In this document: piece after piece, positions 22,478 to 31,553 of the stretch
Position numbering within the stretch: the stretch's first letter is position 1
Layout of the letters: each line of letters starts with the position of its first letter
DNA from: a virus
Virus record (IMG/VR): IMGVR_UViG_3300042540_000560
Coordinates: 1 to 54,121 of that record
DNA length: 54,121 nucleotides
Direction: 5' to 3' (one strand)
Translations under genes and position numbers: made by a program
The notes under the pieces: generated by a model
Database searches by the model: none
What the model was told of the DNA's origin: nothing
The model's input: the letters and a program-made list of their open reading frames with translations, nothing else

Positions 22478-22636
22478 TTACTTAGACCTACCCTTTTTGC
22501 CTTTTGCGGTAGTCTTACTTAGTCCTGCTTTGGAATAAGCAATAGCGACCGCTTGTTTCTGAGGTTTACCCGCCTTCATCTCTCTTTTGATGTTAGCTGT
22601 AATGACTTTCGGGTCTCTGCCTTTTTGTAGTGGCAT
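22478..22636 (-). CDS. Small basic protein (NIKREMKAGKPQKQAVAIAY)
   Basis: 52 residues from ATG at 22636. The sequence MPLQKGRDPKVITANI... with 'GKPQKQAVAIAYSKAG' matches a conserved small phage family (DUF6496-like). With the two genes that follow it forms a cassette of three short Lys-rich proteins often seen together. Confidence 0.75.
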   Translation of the reverse strand: MPLQKGRDPKVITANIKREMKAGKPQKQAVAIAYSKAGLSKTTAKGKKGRSK

Positions 22637-22668
22637 CGTTCGGTTCCTTTGTAAGATGATAGAAGTAA

Positions 22669-22962
22669 CTAACGAGGGATATTATACCTATGTAGTTTAC
22701 CCATGTCAAATCCAGTCATACGAATGGACTTTCTGATAAACAAATAGATAGTTCGGTCGGAGAGGTTAAGATCGTTTTTTGTGTAATTAGGGTCTAGTTT
22801 AAGTACTTTGATTAAGGTCTTAATGTGTTTACCCGCTAGTTCTGGACCATAAGCATCCAAAGTTTTCGCGGTCGAACAACATGGGGATTCCTTAACAAGT
22901 ACTAAGAACTTACTTACTAAGTACTTTAAGTTTTGACCTACATTAGTGTTACTGGAGTTCAT
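22669..22962 (-). CDS. Hypothetical protein after glycosyltransferase
   Basis: 97 residues; 'ESPCCSTAKTLDAYG' in the centre and 'LSDRTIYLFIRKSIRM' near the end. Its ATG overlaps the stop of the glycosyltransferase gene by 4 nt, so the two are coupled. No family recognised. Confidence 0.6.
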   Translation of the reverse strand: MNSSNTNVGQNLKYLVSKFLVLVKESPCCSTAKTLDAYGPELAGKHIKTLIKVLKLDPNYTKNDLNLSDRTIYLFIRKSIRMTGFDMGKLHRYNIPR

Positions 22963-24404
22963 TTTTTTCTACTGTCCAGAAAAGCTTCCCAACGTTTTGC
23001 CATTGATTCAGCAGTATAGAACGATAGGTCTAGTTTGCACCTATCTGCTCTTTGAATAGCTTCTGCAATTCGATACGGTGAATCGTCTGGTGAAACTATG
23101 GATTCTAGGAAGTCACCATGTTTCTCTTGAAGGTCTTCAATTACACCTACGTTTGTAGTTACTATTGGAAGTCCAAACATCATTGCTTCCATGATGCTAA
23201 GTCCGAATCCTTCTTTCTGGGAGAGGAGACAGAAAATGTCCATAGCAACTAAGGCATTGGCTATTGGACCATCTATAGGTGGAACAATACGAACTCTATC
23301 TGAGATTCCTAGACTTTCTGCAATGGAATGCATATCTATTTGACAGGACCAGCCTACGATGAGTCCCCAAGCATCTGGAATCTTAGATATGGATTGGAGT
23401 AAGAGTGATATTTGTTTTTCTGAAGTTTGCCTTCCAGTATAACCTACAACAAAAGCATCTTGAGGAATACCAAAGAACCTACGCATCTCTTCCCGAGTTG
23501 CTGTGTTCTCTAGTACAGAAGTGTCTACACCATTTTCAATGGTGGTACAGGGTTTTCCAGTCCATTCACTGACTAGCTTTGAAGTCTTTGGGGAAACACC
23601 AACTAATGATTTAGAATGTTCAGAAGCTCTTTCAATGTATTCTTTAGTCCATTTACAATTACCATGAGCTACAGAGATAATGTCTGCACCTTTTGGAACG
23701 AACTGGTCTGTTACAAATGAATTGATGATTTGCTTTTCATGGTAGACTGCATCTTCAACTGTGACTACTTTGGCTAAAGAAGTTAGACTGTTGTAGATTT
23801 CTTGGTCTGTAATGATGTCCTTTTGCTTTGGGATAATTCCAAAAGTTGGTAAGTGTTTAGTTAAGGCTATGGCCCATCTTTCCATACCACCGTATTCGAT
23901 TGGTTGCCATAAAGCATACTTAGTCTTCCATTGACGATTAGCTTCTTCTATAGAAATGTGAGGACGTTCTTTTCCTTCTTCTCTAAGTTTTGCATTAACT
24001 TCATTGTGAATGAAATGACCCCACAACCAAAAGTTTTCTGGAGAAGAAAAATTAGGAGGGTATTGATTGAGGAGAACTTTGAACTTTGAGTTGCATGGGC
24101 AGTCTTTGGGAAGGGTTAGTAGCCATAGACGAAACCATTGAGGATCACAACCAACATAACTGTGAAGAATTTTCCAAGAGTTTCTACCTTGGGCATTTTT
24201 AAGTTGTTCTGCATTTACTGAGGGTTTTTTACTAATTAATGGTTTGTTGTAAGTATTTGTATTGGTTCTAATTTTTGGAACTAATTTACTTACGTGGTCA
24301 ATGACTCCATTACCTTTGTCAATGAGTCCACATGGACAAACTACTGGATAGAATAGTCTGTCTACCGTAAGTTGAAATTTACACTCTGGACATGTCCAAC
24401 TCAT
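22959..24404 (-). CDS. GT4-type glycosyltransferase with N-terminal zinc ribbon
   Basis: 481 residues. Residues 4-30 form a zinc ribbon ('CPECKFQL...CPCG'). From about 270 the GT-B C-terminal domain is clear: 'VGYTGRQTSEKQISLLL', 'VRIVPPIDGPIANALVAMD' and 'SQKEGFGLSIMEAMMFGLPIVTT' with the E-x7-E-like donor site. The 'SVAHGNCKWTKEYIE' segment belongs to the N-terminal half. It lies among tail-protein genes, so it may glycosylate a virion protein or alter host surface sugars. Confidence 0.85.
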   Translation of the reverse strand: MSWTCPECKFQLTVDRLFYPVVCPCGLIDKGNGVIDHVSKLVPKIRTNTNTYNKPLISKKPSVNAEQLKNAQGRNSWKILHSYVGCDPQWFRLWLLTLPKDCPCNSKFKVLLNQYPPNFSSPENFWLWGHFIHNEVNAKLREEGKERPHISIEEANRQWKTKYALWQPIEYGGMERWAIALTKHLPTFGIIPKQKDIITDQEIYNSLTSLAKVVTVEDAVYHEKQIINSFVTDQFVPKGADIISVAHGNCKWTKEYIERASEHSKSLVGVSPKTSKLVSEWTGKPCTTIENGVDTSVLENTATREEMRRFFGIPQDAFVVGYTGRQTSEKQISLLLQSISKIPDAWGLIVGWSCQIDMHSIAESLGISDRVRIVPPIDGPIANALVAMDIFCLLSQKEGFGLSIMEAMMFGLPIVTTNVGVIEDLQEKHGDFLESIVSPDDSPYRIAEAIQRADRCKLDLSFYTAESMAKRWEAFLDSRKK

Positions 24405-25522
24405 ACTGCACTTATCTCTATGTAGTAGTTACACTCACCTCGTCCGAAAATGTCGTTACTTGACGAGCATAAACATAATAAATCAGTTGGAGCAACAAGA
24501 AAAGGCCCATAAAGAAAAGTTAGTGTAGAACAACTTGCTTCAATTGGATATTGAGGACCATTCTGTAAGTTACCCCCGCAACCACCACAACTAGATACAC
24601 ATCCTTGAAGAATTGCCATTGCAGCAGTAAATGGATCAGTTACTCCTGTTTCAGGATCTAAGTTAGGGCAACCCCAAAGAATTTCCCATAGTTGACCTGT
24701 GCCACCACTATAACTTTCGCAACAAAATCCTGAACCTTCCCAACGACCTTCTAATCTACTCCATTCAATGTCAAATTCACAAGGTTCCAGTAAGTCTAGT
24801 CGAACACAATTTTCTGGATCAGGATAAATTCGAACACGAAGTTTAGGAGGAAAGTAAGCATTGTCTCCTTCTTCACTGGTACATTTACATAGGCAACTAA
24901 GGCATTTAGGGTTTGTATGAAAGTGTTCTTCAAATATAAATTCTTCTATTATGATGTCTTCAGTGTCTACTCTCATTCCACAATAATAACCTTCCTCGAA
25001 AGGTGCTGGTGGAACGATGCCAACGAAAGATAGAACTGAGTTACTAATACTGGCACAAAATTCTGTTTCAGAAAAAATTACATTGAAGCTTCTGTTAGTA
25101 TTAACTAATCCAATGATTAGTTCTTCTTTCAAAATTGTAGTTACTCCATTAGAGATGATTCCTAATCGAATTACTGAATCATTAATACCATTACGTTCAA
25201 ATTCTCCAAAGTAGAGATTGTTTGAGTTGAAATGAGGTGAAGTTGCAAGTCTTGGTATATTGACTAAGATTCGGTACTTGACTCCTCCATTTTCTATTTC
25301 TTCTCTGGTTTTAATTGTTACTACCATTGAGGTATCTGGAACTGGATGCACTACGTCTAAGTAAGCGGTAGAGTCTCCTTCGGATACTGCATCATAAGAA
25401 ATGATGGAGAACTCAGTTCCATTTGCGTACCAAGGGGACCCTAGTTCTGTATCGTCTTCTCTATCGAATATGTCCCTGAATATGACACATTCATCATCAC
25501 AACAACATGGCATTCCAGGCAT
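24401..25522 (-). CDS. Cys-rich putative tail/appendage protein
   Basis: 373 residues. The N-terminus 'RDIFDREDDTELGSPWY' leads into a beta-sandwich-like region ('GEFERNGIND', 'VIRLGIISNGVTT') resembling a lectin fold. The C-terminal half has about 20 cysteines in patterns such as CLSCLCKC, CCES and CVSSCGGCGG, suggesting disulfide-stabilised repeats. A 4-nt overlap couples it to the glycosyltransferase. Likely virion surface; function inferred from context. Confidence 0.6.
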   Translation of the reverse strand: MPGMPCCCDDECVIFRDIFDREDDTELGSPWYANGTEFSIISYDAVSEGDSTAYLDVVHPVPDTSMVVTIKTREEIENGGVKYRILVNIPRLATSPHFNSNNLYFGEFERNGINDSVIRLGIISNGVTTILKEELIIGLVNTNRSFNVIFSETEFCASISNSVLSFVGIVPPAPFEEGYYCGMRVDTEDIIIEEFIFEEHFHTNPKCLSCLCKCTSEEGDNAYFPPKLRVRIYPDPENCVRLDLLEPCEFDIEWSRLEGRWEGSGFCCESYSGGTGQLWEILWGCPNLDPETGVTDPFTAAMAILQGCVSSCGGCGGNLQNGPQYPIEASCSTLTFLYGPFLVAPTDLLCLCSSSNDIFGRGECNYYIEISAV

Positions 25523-25528
25523 CAGTAA

Positions 25529-27178
25529 TTACTCCCCAGTTGAACATACTTGGAACGGAGACCAGTCTTCAGGATCGCAAGTTTTATCGGAAGTCCATGT
25601 TCCACCAAAAGTTGTACACAAGTCTTGTGGAATCTCAAAGCAATAGGTATTTGTTCCATTGAACTCAGTTTCCATTTCTATGCAACATGCTGCGGTAGTT
25701 GGAGTGTTATTTCCAGTTGGTGGGCAAGGACCTTGGATGATTACGTACTTACAAGATTCACATTCTCTATATACGTAAACACGGGTTCCTACTCTTAAAC
25801 TTTCAAAGATTTTAAGAGGATCGTAGATTGTAACTTCTGTATCTATGAGAATGTTAGTGTCATAGATTTTTGTAATAAATGCTTGTGCAGTACATTCAGT
25901 ACTGTTGCATGTCATTCCTGAAAGTAAGAACGCACTAAATACTTTGTCTTTACAACGAACTTCTCTAGGTGCTAGTACTGAGTTTGTAATGTCCCAAGGT
26001 ATTGTTTTTAAGTGAGTACGTAGACCTACTCCTCCATTAGAGTTTCTGGAGTAGGAATAAGTAATTGATTGAACGTCAGATGACAAGTCTCCAGATACTA
26101 AACCTTGATATAGAATATCTACGTTCCTACGCATTCTATCACTAGCAAATGCAGAAATCCATTCTGCAAACTCGTTAGCTTCTTTTTGACCTTTTGGAAG
26201 TTCGTTACCTTCTGAATCTTTGTCTATTATTTTGTGGTCATAGAATGCATATGGGATAAGGATAGATATTTCTTCGCGTTGAGTATTAGAAGAAAATGGA
26301 GATATGTAGAAATAGTTCTCTCCTCCTACGAATGAGGTTACTCCTTCATTAGTTACTGACTTACCCATAAATGGAGGGTCTGGGTAATGGTCTAAAGAGT
26401 CTACAAATTCAATTTTGCAAAGATCATCACTTTGTAAACGTACTTGAAACTTAGGATCAGTTCTATGAATTACTACATTGTTATAAAGTACTTGGCAGTA
26501 ATCTGGGATGTCTTCAAATTTGAAAAGTTCATTAGCCATTTTTGGCTTAATATCTTCTGACCCTGCTGATGGAAGATATAATGAAAAGAAGTGAGTAGAA
26601 GCTATATAAGATAAGTAATCAACTAATGGAACGTCAGGCAATGGAAATTTGTTGTAGACTTGAGGTGGACGTAAGTATGCGTTACTTTCGTCGTCATACG
26701 CTGCAACTAAATCATCAAATGTTTCGTACTGTTCTGTAATGGTATTATCTTTATGATATTTTTTCTTGGTCATTTCAAGTTCAACGATTAGTAATCGTGT
26801 ATTGTCTTGACCTGCACCTCCTTGATTTGGTGACATTAAGAATGAAGTATGAACTAGCTCTAGTCCTTCAAACTTTTGTTGACTGTACTGATCGTAAATA
26901 ATTAGATCAAGAGTTATGTCACCAACTACTTTGGAATCTTGAGCAGGAGGTTCACCTGGAGGTGGGGGATTATTAGATTGGTTTGCTAAGTATGCTTCAA
27001 ATAAGTTTTTCCATTCTGCTTCATATACAATGAATCGTCCATAAGAACGGTTTGGAAGTGCTTCGTATTTGAAGAAGTTTACAGAGTCTAAAGATATCCC
27101 AATAAAGTTTAGATGATCTTCAATCTGAGTATGATCGAAGACACTTAATGACATGGCTTTATTGCTGATGGTGAACAT
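25529..27178 (-). CDS. Putative tail protein with CC...GGTW cysteine module
   Basis: 549 residues, beta-rich, without an enzyme motif. The last 60 residues, 'ACCIEMET...CFEIPQDLCTTFGGTWTSDKTC', match the CC-x-C-x-C-GG-x-W-x-C disulfide module I know from secreted proteins of planctomycetes and related bacteria. It begins directly after element e. Probably part of the distal tail or an adhesion module. Confidence 0.6.
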   Translation of the reverse strand: MFTISNKAMSLSVFDHTQIEDHLNFIGISLDSVNFFKYEALPNRSYGRFIVYEAEWKNLFEAYLANQSNNPPPPGEPPAQDSKVVGDITLDLIIYDQYSQQKFEGLELVHTSFLMSPNQGGAGQDNTRLLIVELEMTKKKYHKDNTITEQYETFDDLVAAYDDESNAYLRPPQVYNKFPLPDVPLVDYLSYIASTHFFSLYLPSAGSEDIKPKMANELFKFEDIPDYCQVLYNNVVIHRTDPKFQVRLQSDDLCKIEFVDSLDHYPDPPFMGKSVTNEGVTSFVGGENYFYISPFSSNTQREEISILIPYAFYDHKIIDKDSEGNELPKGQKEANEFAEWISAFASDRMRRNVDILYQGLVSGDLSSDVQSITYSYSRNSNGGVGLRTHLKTIPWDITNSVLAPREVRCKDKVFSAFLLSGMTCNSTECTAQAFITKIYDTNILIDTEVTIYDPLKIFESLRVGTRVYVYRECESCKYVIIQGPCPPTGNNTPTTAACCIEMETEFNGTNTYCFEIPQDLCTTFGGTWTSDKTCDPEDWSPFQVCSTGE

Positions 27179-27187
27179 CTATATTCC

Positions 27188-27208
27188 TATGCAATGTGAA
27201 ATTTATTA
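27188..27208 (-). promoter_or_regulatory. Start-associated element, copy e
   Basis: Minus strand CTAATAAATTTCACATTGCA overlaps the portal stop; TAGGAATATAG then the ATG of the 27178 gene follow. Confidence 0.7.
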
Positions 27209-28483
27209 GACTTGTAGTCCAGTGTCTTCTTCGGTCTGAGTCACGATGTCGGCTGAACCTCCTTCTGGAGGAAGGGAAGAAGAACCTTCCATTCCAATAT
27301 CTGCATCTTCTAGGGAGACCCGTTCAACAGAGTATTCTTTGGTTCTGAAGTTGACGAATGCTAAGTAGTCGAGGTTTTGGGTCTTGAAGTCGTAGATGGC
27401 ACTATCGCATAAGTGAGCTAGGGTGCTGTAGTAGAGCATCATTGGAACCTTACGTCCTGTAGCAGAACCCATACCGTTGTCATTCTGAGATTCAGTGACT
27501 TCGGGAGGGATGCCAAGTGCTTCTAAGATTTCGTATCTAAGCTTCTCAGGATACTCCATGAGTCCATTAGGAGTTATGTTTGCAGAGGGTGGAGTGTATT
27601 CCCACTTCTGTTGACCGGATGAAGTGTTAATGTCGTCTGGAAAGATTCGATAGCCACCAGTACGCATGTTGGACATCATCTTGATTGCTAAATCTAGGTT
27701 ATCGATTTCGGATTCACCTACTTTGGTTTTACCGATGGGGTAACGCATTTGACCACCATCGAAAGCATTCTTGATGTACCAAGTACGTCGAATGTCTCTT
27801 GCTCCGTAGCATACGTAGAGTTCGTGCCAAGGAATGCTAGCCCATGATAATCGAGATTCACCGAAGACTGGATTTACTTTTCGATTGTGGATGTGCCATA
27901 GGACTTTAGGGAATAGGAGTTCAGCACCATTCTCATAACCAGGGATGCCTTTAATGTTGGCACCTACCATTCGATGGTCTAGGAAGAGAGGTTTTACTGA
28001 GTCTGGGTGATTCCACTTCAGGTAATCGTATTCAATACGATTGGATTCAGTTTGTTTGTAGACTACTTGAGAACAAGAGAATCCCCATTCAATCGCGGAT
28101 AAAGCTTCATCAAGACCTACTGTCCAGAATCTTTTAAGAGTTTTTACGATGAAGTCTTGGAGTTCTTTGTTCTCTGATGATACTTTGTAAATGAACTGGG
28201 CACCGTTAGCTTTGAGAAGGTCAATCAAAGCTGGATTGCTGCTCTTTTCTTCTGGAATGAATACTGTGTTGTACTGGATAGGTCCTTTGAGCATTTGAAG
28301 ACCAAACCTAATACGCCCATCTTTGAGCATAGTAGGAATAATCATTTTGTTGAACATTGGAATGTTGTGCCCATACTGAGGATCGTATATGGGCTGAGGA
28401 GAGTTTCCAATGTATCTGACTGGACTATTAGCATAGACAGTCAACATTTCGTTGACACTTGAAGTTGGTTTGCGGCTTGCCAT
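27206..28483 (-). CDS. Phage portal protein
   Basis: 425 residues. 'FWTVGLDEALSAIEWGFSCSQVVYK', 'WNHPDSVKPLFLDHRM', 'HIHNRKVNPVFGESRLSWA' and 'EILEALGIPPEVTE' follow the stem/clip/wing layout of portal proteins that form the dodecameric DNA gate. The C-terminal 40 residues are acidic and low-complexity and include a copy of the repeated motif (SSSLPPEGG). The gene lies far from the terminase, after the tail genes, which is unusual. It starts 1-2 nt after the end of the frameshift gene. Confidence 0.85.
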   Translation of the reverse strand: MASRKPTSSVNEMLTVYANSPVRYIGNSPQPIYDPQYGHNIPMFNKMIIPTMLKDGRIRFGLQMLKGPIQYNTVFIPEEKSSNPALIDLLKANGAQFIYKVSSENKELQDFIVKTLKRFWTVGLDEALSAIEWGFSCSQVVYKQTESNRIEYDYLKWNHPDSVKPLFLDHRMVGANIKGIPGYENGAELLFPKVLWHIHNRKVNPVFGESRLSWASIPWHELYVCYGARDIRRTWYIKNAFDGGQMRYPIGKTKVGESEIDNLDLAIKMMSNMRTGGYRIFPDDINTSSGQQKWEYTPPSANITPNGLMEYPEKLRYEILEALGIPPEVTESQNDNGMGSATGRKVPMMLYYSTLAHLCDSAIYDFKTQNLDYLAFVNFRTKEYSVERVSLEDADIGMEGSSSLPPEGGSADIVTQTEEDTGLQV

Positions 28484-28484
28484 G

Positions 28485-29008
28485 TTATGATCCTGCTAGT
28501 TTTTGATTCTCAATTGATTCTTGAAGTAACCATTGATTCTGAATACGGTCTGCTAACTTCTCATCATTGTAGGCAAGAATGAGAAGGTCTTTGATTGATG
28601 CAGCATCTATGCGTTTTAGTTCATTAATCTTCTCTCTAGCTTGGATTACTGGCATTACCCATTGGAGAAGCTTTAGTTCTCGAATAGTTAGTCCAGTTGG
28701 TCCGACTCCATAGAATCTAATTGCCTCTGCAATAGGGATGATTTTTTTTTAAGATCGACAAGCATCTCGTTTGCTAAGTTAAATAAAGAGAGTGCTGCTC
28801 CTTTACTACCTAGTTGAACTTTAGTTTTGTCATAGATTAGATCGATGAGCAGTTCCCATCGATCTTTAGATAGTTTTTCAGCTTGGTCATATGCTTCTTG
28901 GTAAAGACTAACTACGTCTACAGCTTCGATAGACCCAACAAGGTTACTATTGTTGTCTCGAAGATTGATGACTGAATCGTCTAGTTCTGGAATTGAAAAA
29001 TCTGCCAT
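28485..29008 (-). CDS. Probable -1 frameshift gene (two overlapping frames)
   Basis: Frame 0 (29008-28688, 106 residues) ends soon after 'LVDLKKK', encoded by CTT AAA AAA AAA. A -1 slip on the nine A (28750-28742) continues as 'IIPIAEAIRFYGVGPTGLTIRELK' for 85 residues and stops at 28485, one base before the portal ATG. The extended product has 174 residues. The second frame has no start codon of its own at a suitable place and reads as a convincing helical protein. The arrangement recalls tail-assembly chaperone pairs, though it is not beside the tape-measure gene. A homopolymer sequencing error is the alternative. Confidence 0.75.
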
Positions 29009-29031
29009 AGCTACACTTTTTTTTGGAAGGG

Positions 29032-31551
29032 TTAGGAAAACTCAGAAGATTGAGTTGTACGGAACCCAATACTAGCACATACAGGGTCACCGAGCAAGGC
29101 ATAGGTAACGTTCCAGCTTGCTTCAAATACTGGTAGATCGACTGACATATTAGCTAGTTTATGAGTCCACTCAGATACACCAACTCGGTAGGCTTTTACT
29201 AATGGAGTACTTAGACCGTCTGGCACAGTACCCCCATTAGCGAATCTTGTTTGAACTCCAACTAATGAAGGAGTTGGAATAGGATAACCTATTCGCATAG
29301 CAGACCCTACACACCTTACGTAAGTTATTGGGGCACCGAACGATTGAACATTGTGGTATTTGTAAGGACTGTCTGTTGAATCTGGGTTAGTTGGATATCC
29401 TCCTTGGTCTCCAGTTTCTCCTGTGATAGAAAAGTGACGATAACTACTTTTAGTAGAGTCAGGACGATGAGTATTATTGTGTCTACTGGAAGGATCTTGA
29501 CTTTGAATAGTTGGAACTAAGACTGAGTTTTCATCTCTGATGACTTCAAACTGCATGTCATAACTAAGCCAAGTAAGTTTAGGATCAGTAGTCTTTAACC
29601 ATGATGCCATGTTTGTTTGGGTGCCTGGGTACCCTTCAAAGTTAGTAGCTGGATTTTGTGTGTCTTGAATAGGTACTCCCGTTACCTTTTTAGGGTCAGC
29701 TACTTGGTTTTGTAATGTACTTGATTTTGGAAAGTTTAAGTCTTGAAATACATGAAGATGGTGATTTCTTCGGTATTGAGCAAGATTAGAAATGTTGTCT
29801 GTACCTGGATTAGAATTATCAGCAACATTAGGAAGAACTCTTTCTGGGGTTCTGTTAGTGTTGAACCCTTTAGCTGTAGCTGTTGGTCTATTGTCATCAA
29901 TTGCATCATACGGATTAAAAATTACATCATATCCAGGTAACAAAGGACCACGATATCCAAATACGTTTTGGGTGTTAGCTAAGTACTGTCTTGAGTACTG
30001 CCATTGAGTTGAGTAACCAAGAGGAGTTGGTATGTATGCTCCTGTGTCTGGGTCTATCAAAGGATCAGGTACAGTTCCAAATGCGTCTGGATAAGTACCG
30101 TTGTTATTTTGGTTCTCTGTCCAAGCGATGTAAACTGGACTGAATAGTCCAGTGTGTTTGAATAGATTATTTAATGAAGTTAAAACCAAATATCCGAAAG
30201 TAAAATCTACTTTACGATCATAGATGTTTTCTTTGATACGTATTTTGTGAAGTAAGTGTCTTGGCTTTTCTTTAGTCTCTGGGACTAAGTTTTGATTTTG
30301 ATTGGCAGTTACTTCATCTTTAACGTTGACTTTGTTAGCATCATCTACAGAAATTGGTTTACTAAGGTTTATTCGTTGTTGGACTATGCACATCATTGCA
30401 ATCCATGCCCAACCTTTCCATTTACCAGGAGCTACAGTAATTGTTCCTTCTATAGTATTTCCCCAACTATAAAATCCAGCACCTCCAAATAAATCGTCAC
30501 TAAGAAGATCAGACGATACTTCATGAGATACTTCTGCTGATATGATATTTGGCATCAATGGATTGTCAGATTTTAATTCTGTATCGACTATGGTGTATTC
30601 AAGCTCTCGTTTGCTTTTACGAAATTTGTACTTTTGAGAACGAGTAAATCCAATTGGATGAAGTGGTTCAAAATAATGAGTCATTAACTGAATTAGTCTT
30701 GGAACTGCTGATGGATTACCTTTACGGTCTAATACTCCTATTCCTGAACTAGAGAACTCAATGACTCCAGTAAGGGTTACTATGACTGTGCCTTCTTCGC
30801 TTACAGTAAACTCTTGTTCTTCAGTAACAGAGAATACGTAATTACGTAATAATTCATCTCTAGTTGGGCTACCACCTAAACCAGAATCGTAAGTTAAGTC
30901 ATCAAATAAATCATTTAGTACAGAACTTAATGTTCTAAATTCAGAGTTAGTAGTAGTTGAATCCCAAAAAGAACCTGCGTATTGTCTTGATGCATTAACA
31001 TCTGTAGCATTTATTTCACCAGCAGTTTTTATGCGATCATTAAGGATTAGATTAAAGTTACATCTCCATCTACATTTAACTGCATTATTAAACCCAATAG
31101 GTTCCCAAGATAGTACTTCTGGAAAGGGACCATCAAACGTTTTGTACTGTAATAGGTTTGGGTACTTATATTCGTAAGTAATACCATTTGGCAATGTTGC
31201 TGGTTCTTCTTCCCCAAGAACATTAATTTGAACTCCTGCACCATGATGCCAGAAGATTAGTTTGCATTGAGGTCGCATTAGTTGCATACGGATAGTGTCC
31301 ATAGCAACATCTACGGAATTTGCTGCTTGTGGAAATGCAGTAGGATAACTAGGAATTATTTTTCCACTTACTAATGCTACCAGTTCTTTAGTTAAAATGA
31401 ACTCTGCTTCAACAGTACATCGAATGTATTTTAGAGTAACCCCATCTTCTGAATACACATTTTGTTGAGTTAATGAAGTCTTAGTGTAGCCTTTGAATAT
31501 GAAGTCTCCATACTGTAGAAATTCGTATTGGCATGACGGTGCTTCTGGCAT
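29032..31551 (-). CDS. Large putative tail/baseplate protein
   Basis: 839 residues, mixed beta with long Asn/Pro/Thr-rich loops in the second half. 'GAGVQINVLGEEEP', 'VTEEQEFTVSEEGTVIVTLTG' and 'GAGFYSWGNTIEGTITVAPGKW' are plausible beta domains. No enzyme motif. Position just after the tape-measure gene suggests a distal-tail or baseplate role. Confidence 0.6.
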   Translation of the reverse strand: MPEAPSCQYEFLQYGDFIFKGYTKTSLTQQNVYSEDGVTLKYIRCTVEAEFILTKELVALVSGKIIPSYPTAFPQAANSVDVAMDTIRMQLMRPQCKLIFWHHGAGVQINVLGEEEPATLPNGITYEYKYPNLLQYKTFDGPFPEVLSWEPIGFNNAVKCRWRCNFNLILNDRIKTAGEINATDVNASRQYAGSFWDSTTTNSEFRTLSSVLNDLFDDLTYDSGLGGSPTRDELLRNYVFSVTEEQEFTVSEEGTVIVTLTGVIEFSSSGIGVLDRKGNPSAVPRLIQLMTHYFEPLHPIGFTRSQKYKFRKSKRELEYTIVDTELKSDNPLMPNIISAEVSHEVSSDLLSDDLFGGAGFYSWGNTIEGTITVAPGKWKGWAWIAMMCIVQQRINLSKPISVDDANKVNVKDEVTANQNQNLVPETKEKPRHLLHKIRIKENIYDRKVDFTFGYLVLTSLNNLFKHTGLFSPVYIAWTENQNNNGTYPDAFGTVPDPLIDPDTGAYIPTPLGYSTQWQYSRQYLANTQNVFGYRGPLLPGYDVIFNPYDAIDDNRPTATAKGFNTNRTPERVLPNVADNSNPGTDNISNLAQYRRNHHLHVFQDLNFPKSSTLQNQVADPKKVTGVPIQDTQNPATNFEGYPGTQTNMASWLKTTDPKLTWLSYDMQFEVIRDENSVLVPTIQSQDPSSRHNNTHRPDSTKSSYRHFSITGETGDQGGYPTNPDSTDSPYKYHNVQSFGAPITYVRCVGSAMRIGYPIPTPSLVGVQTRFANGGTVPDGLSTPLVKAYRVGVSEWTHKLANMSVDLPVFEASWNVTYALLGDPVCASIGFRTTQSSEFS

Positions 31552-31553
31552 GA

